A DNA stretch of 5,895 bases from Cupriavidus taiwanensis (lineage in GTDB: Bacteria > Pseudomonadota > Gammaproteobacteria > Burkholderiales > Burkholderiaceae). A program made the position numbers and the translations under genes. Below are positions 1 to 4,442 of this stretch, in pieces. The notes beneath the pieces were generated by a model that was not told where the DNA came from, ran no database searches, and was given only the letters and a program-made list of their open reading frames with translations. Within the stretch, counting starts at the first letter, position 1. Each line of letters begins with the position of its first letter. The stretch covers positions 1-5,895 of the forward strand of contig NZ_OFTT01000011.1 of assembly GCF_900250075.1 (NCBI RefSeq), in the 5' to 3' direction.

Positions 1-164
1 GAAATCTGGCCATGCCTTTAAACATTACAACGAGCAGCCCCCCACAGTGCACTGAACTACTGCTCGCCGCTCCCGGGTAGCTCCACTGACCTAAAAAGCT
101 GCAGTTCGATCAGCTTGCGGCCTTTTGTTATAAACCGCTGCTGCAAGCAATGACGTAGCCAGAC

Positions 165-178
165 TTGATCTTGATCAA
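165..178. promoter_or_regulatory. FNR/ANR/DNR-type binding box (perfect consensus)
   Basis: The sequence TTGATCTTGATCAA matches TTGAT-N4-ATCAA exactly, the consensus recognised by FNR-family oxygen or nitric-oxide sensing regulators (FNR, ANR, DNR). All ten specified bases fit, which is not expected by chance in about 6 kb. The box is about 235 nt upstream of the Cys-rich peptide gene, too far for a class II promoter directly at that gene unless the transcript has a long 5' leader. I see no well-placed -10 element at the ideal distance; TACATA at 216-221 is the nearest candidate. It could instead serve a minus-strand gene beyond the left edge. The match is seen; regulator identity and function are inferred. 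Confidence 0.45.
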
Positions 179-403
179 CCACACGGAAGTTGGCCATTCT
201 TTCTGCCTTGCCGCGTACATACCACATTGCCTAGACTTCTCTCACCATTCCTTTGCTGTCGTCATGAATATAGAACTTGGCGATTTCGGTGTCATTTTGG
301 CATCCAGCAGAAAATATTGGAATGGGCTGGTCCCAAGGTTTGTCCTCCGCGGCATTCGTCAAATCTTGGCGATTGTGGTTCAACATTTTAACTTCAAGCG
401 TTC

Positions 404-411
404 AAGGAGGT
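404..411 (+). promoter_or_regulatory. Very strong Shine-Dalgarno
   Basis: AAGGAGGT is an exact complement of the 3' end of 16S rRNA. It precedes two consecutive ATG codons (413 and 416). The spacing is far too short for 413 (about 1-2 nt) and acceptable for 416 (about 4-5 nt), so it favours 416 as the start of the small gene. Confidence 0.75.
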
Positions 412-415
412 AATG

Positions 416-571
416 ATGTCTAACATCAAGAAGGCAGTGTTCGGCGCGCTAATGACCATCACTTTGCTCGGGACCGCCGTGTATGCATCGGCTCAACCAG
501 TATGCGAACCCCAGCACCCAGGGCAGCAATGCGAGTACGATAAGGTGCTTGGCACGTGCATTTGTAGCTAA
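416..571 (+). CDS. Small exported cysteine-rich peptide (51 aa), unknown function
   Basis: I do not recognise the family. The protein has a textbook Sec signal peptide: a basic start (MSNIKK), a hydrophobic core (about residues 7-20) and an A-S-A site that predicts cleavage after Ala26. The mature peptide is only 25 residues, begins QPVCEP and ends GTCICS. Its four cysteines (30, 39, 48, 50) are spaced C-x8-C-x8-C-x-C, suggesting two disulfides in the periplasm or outside the cell, or a metal or redox site. An in-frame ATG lies at 413, but the perfect Shine-Dalgarno (404-411) favours 416. No neighbour is co-directional within 500 nt, so the gene seems monocistronic. An FNR-type box lies about 235 nt upstream and a weak hairpin (616-631) downstream. 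Alternatives are a secreted signalling or antimicrobial peptide or a small stress protein; none is shown. Confidence that it is a real gene rests on the ribosome site plus the signal peptide. Confidence 0.7.
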   Translation: MSNIKKAVFGALMTITLLGTAVYASAQPVCEPQHPGQQCEYDKVLGTCICS

Positions 572-615
572 GAATCGGGAGGTTTTGATTTATAAACACA
601 AAGTAAGATGATTCA

Positions 616-631
616 TGCCATCAATATGGCA
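616..631 (+). terminator. Weak stem-loop downstream of the small peptide gene
   Basis: TGCCAT (616-621) pairs with ATGGCA (626-631) around a four-base loop, followed by a pyrimidine-rich ATCTTTCTTC. The stem is only six pairs and half AT, so it is a poor intrinsic terminator. It is listed because it is the only candidate 3' end for the gene ending at 571. Confidence 0.2.
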
Positions 632-938
632 ATCTTTCTTCAATCTGTCATCCCAGAGTTGGACGCCAGTTCAACTTTGCGGGTGCATTATTAAGCAATG
701 ACGGTGAAGTAATACCATCAAGACTGCTTTTGACGATCGGGTCCGTCCACCAGTCACCGACTAGAAGACGACATCCTCGGACAAGCATCGCTCGGTTGTA
801 TTGCGTACGCACGCACTGCTTGCCGCTTTTGGCAAGTCGAACATTCGTTTTTGAACGGCGTCTCGATATCCCGTTCCGCTCACGCTCGCCTGCGCCGTCA
901 TCTGTTCCCGAGTCGTTGAGCAGTTTTTGTTAGTGACT

Positions 939-1085
939 GTTAAGCCTGACGCTCATAGCGCAGTCATCGACCTTGTTGCCAAGGCGCAGATCAGCACCCA
1001 AGTATTGGTATACAAAGCAAGTTGGAACAGAGGCGGCGTGGCCGCGAAGCAATCCAGCTTGCTGTTATCACTGTGCATTCTGTGA
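939..1085 (+). pseudogene. Possible acyl-CoA dehydrogenase C-terminal-domain relic (tentative)
   Basis: The frame reads AVIDLVAKAQISTQVLVYKA followed by SWNRGG and ends at a TGA at 1083-1085. This recalls the helical C-terminal domain of acyl-CoA dehydrogenases, where a D/M-x-x-x-I-x-x-A-R-x-L-x-Y-x-A-A-W segment is typical. The arginine usual in that segment is not present, there is no start signal, and sequence on both sides does not continue the family. An acyl-CoA dehydrogenase beside an IclR-type regulator would be a common catabolic arrangement, which is why I mention it. The resemblance is short and may be chance. Confidence 0.18.
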
Positions 1086-1286
1086 GCCCCGGGCGAACCC
1101 ATTGCCGTCTGTTTCTGGTTCGCATCCATGGTCATTAAGGATGTCCATATCGTTGTTGAGGAGAATATCCTCGTATTGGCTCACCGCTTAGAGGAGGTCA
1201 CTGAAGACGAAGAGCCTGAAAGCCGCCTGCGAAGCGCGCAGTCAGGGAGACCGCGCGAAGGATCTCGATGCAAAACTTCACAGAGC

Positions 1287-1699
1287 CTAGGATAAAAAAC
1301 AGCCATTTCGCGTCACTCCCGCAGCCAGCATCAGGTCGACATATTCGTGCAGCTTGTCGCGGGTCAGGCGGCTAATCGGGCCAGAAATGCAGCGAGCCAG
1401 TTAGTGTTCAGTTGATGCCAAACACGGGACCTGCAATGCTGGAAACTTCTGGCTCGCGTTCTCCCATCGAGATGAAGTATCGTCCTTGCGGATCGTTTCG
1501 TAGGGCTTTTCACCGGCGAAGGCCCGCAAGAAACGACCGGGGCGCCAATCAACGGCAGCCTTTCACCTGTGCGCATATATGGTGCCGCACGGCGCGGCCT
1601 TTTACACGCACCGGGCAGGCCCGTGTGTCGCCCTCCCTGCCGCAAAGAGCGGCACTCAATACCATCGCGCTGCGTGAACGCTGTTTGGTGGCAGCGGTC
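1287..1699 (-). pseudogene. IclR-family transcriptional regulator, C-terminal effector-domain fossil
   Basis: Read on the minus strand, four frame-shifted blocks line up in order as the effector-binding domain of an IclR regulator. Block one, to about 1538, ends MRTGERLPLIGAP. Block two (1538-1482) reads GRFLRAFAGEKPYETIRKD. Block three (1479-1390) holds YFISMGEREPEVSSIAGPVF, then GIN, an in-frame TGA (1410-1408) and TLTGSL. Block four (1388-1290) begins ISGPISRLTRDKLHEY and ends at TAG (1289-1287). Gly-Glu-Arg-x-Pro-x-Val followed by Ala-x-Pro-Val-Phe and Ser-Gly-Pro-x-Ser-Arg is the family's ligand-domain signature. Three frameshifts and one stop make it non-functional. The N-terminal winged-helix DNA-binding domain is absent: upstream sequence is replaced by the IS66 remnant from about 1703. 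The regulon and ligand cannot be inferred. Family identity is fairly sure from the ordered motifs. Confidence 0.75.
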
Positions 1700-1702
1700 T
1701 AA

Positions 1703-2956
1703 CCGGCCATGTCATCCACGCCCGCCACCGTTACCGCCGCCGAGCTGCAACTGTTGCGCGACGCCGAGCGTGAGCTCGAGGCAATACTCGCGGAACGCGA
1801 GGCAATCAAGGGCGAGTTGCATGTGATGATGGTCCAGCGAGACCTGCTCTTGGAACAGCTCAAGACGTTCCAGCGTAAGCTCCTCGCTGCCAAGAGCGAG
1901 GCGCGAGCCTCGGACCAGAAGGACTTGTTCCTCAATGAGTCCAAAGCCATGGCGGCTGCGCAGCCAGCGCAGGAAGAAGAAGGTACGCCCGAGACCGAAG
2001 TAGCCAAGCGTGGCCGCAAGCCGCATGCCCCGGCGCTACCCCGTGTCGAGGTTCATCACGAACTACCCGAGTCGGAACGCGTCTACCCCCTCAATGGCCA
2101 GACGCTGATCGAGATTGGCGTCGAGTTCAGCGAACAGCGCGACATCGTGCCGCAGCGGGTCCGCGTGATCCAGACCAGCGGGCCATACGCCTGTTCATGT
2201 TGCGACGGCGGCATCAAGACGACGCCGGCACCGGCGCGCATTATTCCCAAGAGACTGCTTTCCGCTGGCCACCTCGACGTATCAAGTGACCAGCCGCTGT
2301 ACCGCCAAGCAGCGCTGCTGCATCGCTTTGGTGGGGACCTCTCTCGCGGCACCTTGGTGGCAAGCGTAGTGCGCATGGGCCAAGCGGTGCCGCCAATCAT
2401 CAATCTGTTGCGCGATTATCTGCTGGAAGCGGACGTCGTGTGCAGTGACGAGACGGTGGTGCAGGTACTCATGGAGCCGGGCAGGCCCGCTCAGAGAAAG
2501 AGCTGCCTATGGGCGCGGAGGAAGGGGACGGGGCCGCCGGTAGGCTGTTTGCCTATAGTCCGACTCGCGAGATGAAGCATGCCACTGCTCTCTATGCCAG
2601 CATCAAGCCTGGTGGGGTGTCGATGACCGATTGTTACGCACCACTTGGCCGATCTCAACCAATCCCTCCGAGAACGCGATTAGGCCATTCTTGATAGGAC
2701 GGAGAAACTTCCGCTTCTGTGACACCGTGGCAGGCACCAACGCCAATGCAAGTCTTTACTCGCTGGTGAAAAACCTGCAAGGCCAACGACATAGATCCGT
2801 ACCAGTATTTCAGTATCTCGTTGCCTTGTTCAAGGCGTTGCCACACGCACGGATTGCCGACGACTACGAGCCTCTGCTGCCCTGGAGGCTCAGGTCCTCA
2901 GACGTCTAGCGAATGCCGCCGGCGGCCGCAAAGGATGTCCTCAAAAGACCGCTTTC
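1703..2956 (+). mobile_element. IS66-family insertion sequence remnant
   Basis: Only the tnpC part of an IS66 element remains. The accessory genes tnpA and tnpB that normally precede tnpC are missing, because the IclR fossil ends immediately upstream of the tnpC start. On the right, the motif GACCGCTTTC (2947-2956) shortly after the tnpC stop resembles the GACCGCTTAC type of IS66 right end, so I place the boundary there, with low certainty. A perfect palindrome GCCGCCGGCGGC (2915-2926) lies between the stop and that end. No target duplication can be recognised. Confidence 0.6.
1709..2909 (+). pseudogene. tnpC: IS66-family transposase TnpC, frameshifted and internally deleted
   Basis: This is a remnant of a DDE transposase of about 520 residues. 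Frame one (1709 to about 2545) carries the N-terminal coiled-coil (about residues 10-70), a Lys/Arg-rich linker (KRGRKPHAPALP), a zinc-binding CSCC segment, the PLYRQAALLHRFGGD block, and the first catalytic Asp in CSDETVVQVL. Around 2262-2297 the residues between LLSAG and QPLYRQ do not fit the family, suggesting small compensating indels and a short deletion. A frameshift near 2540 moves to RLFAYSPTRE and MTDCYAP, the second catalytic Asp (2549 to about 2642). A deletion of very roughly 120 codons then joins this to TWPISTNPSENAIRPF, the catalytic Glu block, and the conserved tail to LLPWRL (about 2645-2909). The deleted part includes the Cys/His-rich WxHxRR segment. The protein cannot be made intact. 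The family call is secure. Confidence 0.9.
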
Positions 2957-2973
2957 TCTCTTTGGAGCACACT

Positions 2974-3321
2974 ATGACAGAATTCCCTAAACAAAGCGGT
3001 ACGGAACGCGCATGGCGTCGCGTTTGCGTGACGGGCAGCTGGCTGCCAGACCATGCCTTCGTGTGGGCGTATTGGAACGGAACCATGTGGAACGGCTTTG
3101 CTGTCCCGATGTTTACCAGCCAGGACGCCTGCAATCTCTGTGCAGTGATGCCGAGCCTCGTGTACGTTGAGGCTCGGCAAGCCTTCCTGTTCGAAGAGGG
3201 AGGAGAGACAGAATGGTTTCATGCGGCAGCGCAACTTGTGGACGGCGAGTTGCTGCAACTCTATTCCCTTGGCGAAAGCTGGTGTTGGCAACTCGTTGAC
3301 CTATCGGAGGTGGCAATCTAA
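2974..3321 (+). CDS. Conserved-looking hypothetical protein, Trp-rich, 115 aa
   Basis: The frame is intact, starting at ATG 2974 with GGAG (2964-2967) six bases upstream; the open frame extends further upstream only through IS66 debris. The protein has no signal peptide or membrane segment and should be cytoplasmic. It has eight tryptophans (14, 23, 31, 34, 39, 81, 103, 105) and four cysteines (18, 53, 56, 104), with CNLC at 53-56. The WNG-x4-P-x-F block (39-47; WNGFAVPMF) and the L-Y-x-L-G-x-x-W-C-W end (96-105) resemble, as I remember them, small uncharacterised proteins of proteobacterial plasmids and integrative elements, usually near transfer or maintenance genes; no function is known to me. 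It is flanked by an IS66 remnant and a terminator, so it appears transcribed alone. The coding sequence contains an 11-bp perfect dyad (3149-3179). That it is a real gene is likely; its role is unknown. Confidence 0.75.
   Translation: MTEFPKQSGTERAWRRVCVTGSWLPDHAFVWAYWNGTMWNGFAVPMFTSQDACNLCAVMPSLVYVEARQAFLFEEGGETEWFHAAAQLVDGELLQLYSLGESWCWQLVDLSEVAI
3149..3179. repeat. 11-bp perfect inverted repeat inside the 115-aa gene
   Basis: TGCCGAGCCTC (3149-3159) and GAGGCTCGGCA (3169-3179) are exact reverse complements around a nine-base loop, GTGTACGTT. The dyad covers codons for about residues 59-69 (MPSLVYVEARQ). The pairing is GC-rich and would form a stable mRNA hairpin. No T-run follows, so it is not a terminator. 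It could be a protein-binding dyad or a coincidence of codon choice. Confidence 0.6.
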
Positions 3322-3430
3322 TCAGCCCTCTCCACAATCGCGGCTGACCCTGCTAGCATTACTGGACCTACCGCGTCTGAGACGCACCGACTCTTCCGGT
3401 TGTATAGCCGGACATCTCCTTTCTCCCATA

Positions 3431-3466
3431 CGGGCCTCATGCCCGTGGGCATGTTGGCCCGCTTTT
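3431..3466 (+). terminator. Rho-independent terminator
   Basis: CGGGCC (3431-3436) pairs with GGCCCG (3456-3461). Inside, CATGCCC (3438-3444) pairs with GGGCATG (3447-3453), with only T against TT bulged between the two helices. CTTTTCGTT follows directly. This is a classic GC-rich stem with a short U-tract, about 110 nt after the stop of the Trp-rich gene. It can terminate that transcript or act as an attenuator of the lipoprotein gene that starts 14 bases beyond the T-run. Confidence 0.7.
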
Positions 3467-3482
3467 CGTTGAGGCCAACATG
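3450..3482 (+). promoter_or_regulatory. Alternative hairpin sequestering the lipoprotein start codon
   Basis: CATGTTGGCC (3450-3459) is the exact reverse complement of GGCCAACATG (3473-3482). The right arm contains the ATG at 3480-3482 and half of the GAGG ribosome site (3471-3474). The left arm is the 3' half of the terminator at 3431-3461, so the two structures cannot form together. The base pairing is seen; a regulatory switch is inference. Confidence 0.45.
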
Positions 3483-3840
3483 TTCAAGCGGTTCCTCCTG
3501 CTTTTCCTTTTGCTGCGCCGACTTCGCTTGCTGCGCCGCCCAGCCGACTTCGCCGAATACCTATGGGGGTTTCGAAGCGCTGCGCCTGGATATTGCCGGA
3601 GCTGTCACGGTCGTCCGGGTCCGCCCAGTCACGATTGCGGAGAGCGGCGGCATGATGTCTGCGAACACCGTTGTGCCGGGCGTTCTCGGAGCTGTTGTTG
3701 GCGCGGTGCTGGGTTCCCGTGTCAACGGTAACGGCAATGGCCGTTACCTGGCCGGCGCGCTGTCGGGCACCGCTTCTGCGGTCATCGCTCAGACGGCTGT
3801 TAATCACCTGAGCCGCCGCAGCAGGAGTGGGGTTCATTTG
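3480..3840 (+). pseudogene. Glycine-zipper outer-membrane lipoprotein (SlyB/Pcp-like), frameshifted and 3'-truncated
   Basis: GAGG (3471-3474) lies five bases before ATG 3480, which encodes a typical signal start, MFKRFLLLFLLL. The recognisable mature protein is in the next frame: CCAAQPTSPNTYGGFEALRL, then AVTVVRVRPVTIAESGG, then the glycine-zipper hairpin GVLGAVVGAVLGS (about 3688-3726) and a second small-residue segment, YLAGALSGTASAVIA (about 3744-3788). Removing one T from the T-run at 3508-3511 would join the two frames and place Cys-Cys-Ala after the signal as a plausible lipobox. Relatives of this type continue for some 40-50 residues past the zipper; here the frame runs into antisense ISNCY sequence at about 3840. 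An imperfect tandem duplication (11-mers at 3510-3520 and 3528-3538) sits at the frameshift. The family is judged from the signal, the Val-x-x-Val-Arg-Pro-Val strand and the zipper. A sequencing error at the T-run remains possible. Confidence 0.6.
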
Positions 3841-4196
3841 TCCGCGATCATGATCCGGCGAACCGTCTCGGTGGCCAGGTCGATGCCATGGCGCTCACGC
3901 AGCTTCTCGGCGGCCAGGGTCGGGCCGAAGTTGGCGTAACTGTCGCGGATCAGGCCACGCACGCGGGAGTCCAGCCCGGGCGGCAACTGGCGATGACCCG
4001 CGGCGCCTTGCCGGCGATTCTGTAAGCCCCGCGCACCTTCGACCTGGTACCGACGAAGCAAGCGCAACGTTTGCCGTGTGCTGAGTCCCAGCCGAGCCGC
4101 CGCAATGCCTGTCTTCAAGTGACCGTCTGCCAAGGCTTGCAGGACCTTGAGCCGGTCCAATTGACGCATCGTCATGGTGATCGTGTCCGGTCGCAT
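3837..4196 (-). pseudogene. ISNCY-family transposase, N-terminal fragment (copy 1)
   Basis: ATG at 4196-4194 is preceded by AGGGAG (4207-4202) with five bases of spacing, a good start. The fragment opens with the helix-turn-helix region typical of IS1202-group transposases (LKVLQALADGHLKTGIAAAR, then LGLSTRQTLRLLRRYQ, about residues 14-51). It continues with the linker GLQNRRQGAAGHRQLPPG and the second helical domain (GLIRDSYANFGPTLAAEKLR, then ERHGIDLATETVRRIMI). Similarity stops at ADK just before a TGA, where the family would continue into a D/G-L-W motif and the DDE core. All catalytic residues are absent, so the product could at most bind DNA. It is useful as an internal reference: it retains the 26 residues that copy 2 has lost. 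Confidence 0.8.
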
Positions 4197-4244
4197 GGAG
4201 GCTCCCTGGCTGGCTCAAGGCCGTACAGGTTACCCGGACCAACT

Positions 4245-4282
4245 CGGACATTTGAATCTGGCTATAAATGGACATTTGAATC
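4245..4282. repeat. Paired end repeats of ISNCY copy 1
   Basis: CGGACATTTGAATC (4245-4258) and TGGACATTTGAATC (4269-4282) are direct repeats differing at the first base and spaced 24 bp. They lie about 50 bp upstream of the copy 1 transposase start, the same place and orientation as the pair at the right end of copy 2. I infer that they are transposase-binding repeats of the terminal inverted repeat. Confidence 0.6.
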
Positions 4283-4301
4283 ATCTGTTGTCAAAGCTAA
4301 A

Positions 4302-4339
4302 TTGAAATGTCCGGTCTCCGGCTAAGTTGAAATGTCCGG
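4302..4339. repeat. Left-end paired repeats of ISNCY copy 2
   Basis: TTGAAATGTCCGG occurs at 4302-4314 and again at 4327-4339, identical over 13 bases and spaced 25 bp. In inverted orientation the same motif forms the right end (5841-5882), so this is the left terminal repeat block of copy 2, on the transposase 3' side. Confidence 0.7.
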
Positions 4340-4442
4340 CTGATCAGCTATTGGGGTGAGCGTAGGGCGGTGGTGCTGACCTGACGTGACTGAGCCCAGG
4401 CTATGCTGCCTGAGCCCCGTTGAACTGCCAGCGCAAGCTGAA

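Larger units (their letters stand above)
1..412. other. AT-richer non-coding leader region, no convincing gene
   Basis: No reading frame here looks protein-like. The only long frame (165-413, plus, TTG start) has no ribosome site, has atypical composition and matches no family I know. What can be seen is a weak inverted repeat, AAGCTG (96-101) with CAGCTT (111-116), followed by a T-rich stretch (123-129), and a perfect FNR-type dyad at 165-178. The stretch from about 125 to 400 is visibly richer in A and T than the IS-filled remainder. I infer that it is the upstream regulatory/leader region of the small gene at 416-571, or old non-coding DNA. Confidence 0.5.
572..1286. other. Decayed intergenic region with weak coding traces
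   Basis: No intact recognisable gene is present. Visible items are a hairpin CTTGCC/GGCAAG (819-824, 831-836); an open stretch at 939-1085 with a faint acyl-CoA dehydrogenase flavour; and a 55-codon plus-strand ORF (1128-1295) without a ribosome site. That ORF's product starts MVIKDVHIVVEENI and is rich in acidic residues from about residue 22 to 31. The ORF at 730-933 is Arg/Ser/Pro-rich with no start signal and looks spurious. The region lies between the small peptide gene and the IclR fossil, and I read it as remains of degraded genes. Confidence 0.4.
3837..4285 (-). mobile_element. ISNCY (IS1202-group) element copy 1, 5'-end fragment
   Basis: Only the promoter-side end of this element survives: the paired end repeats (4245-4258 and 4269-4282) and the first 120 or so codons of the transposase. 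The inner boundary, about 3837-3842, is where transposase similarity stops and the truncated lipoprotein gene begins. The outer boundary (about 4285) abuts copy 2 with little or no intervening DNA. It is related to copy 2 in layout but differs in sequence, so it is a separate element and not a recent duplicate. Confidence 0.7.

Noticed and set aside
22..31. ACATTACAAC, identical to ten bases of the ISNCY right end, as a third ISNCY end at the window start
   Set aside because: There is no adjoining CGG or CTTTGC and no second motif 24 bp away; a ten-base match is too weak alone.
165..413. 82-codon plus-strand frame whose TAA overlaps the ATG at 413 (TAATG), suggesting coupling to the peptide gene
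   Set aside because: It starts with TTG inside the FNR-type dyad, has no ribosome site and shows no protein-like pattern. The overlap with an ATG that itself has poor spacing is probably chance.
730..933. 67-codon plus-strand frame
   Set aside because: It is rich in Arg, Ser and Pro, has no start signal, no recognisable motif and lies in decayed sequence.
1412..1702. 96-codon plus-strand frame ending just before tnpC, considered as tnpB
   Set aside because: The product shows none of the TnpB features, and the opposite strand carries clear IclR blocks over the same bases.
3480..3731. Continuous frame from the lipoprotein start codon (83 codons)
   Set aside because: After the signal-like first 12 residues it turns into Arg/Cys-rich sequence, while the neighbouring frame holds the glycine-zipper protein; only the first codons are genuine.
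4240..4340. Regularly spaced repeats considered as a small CRISPR array
   Set aside because: There are only four short units, two in each orientation, explained by the abutting terminal repeats of two ISNCY elements; no spacers or cas genes.
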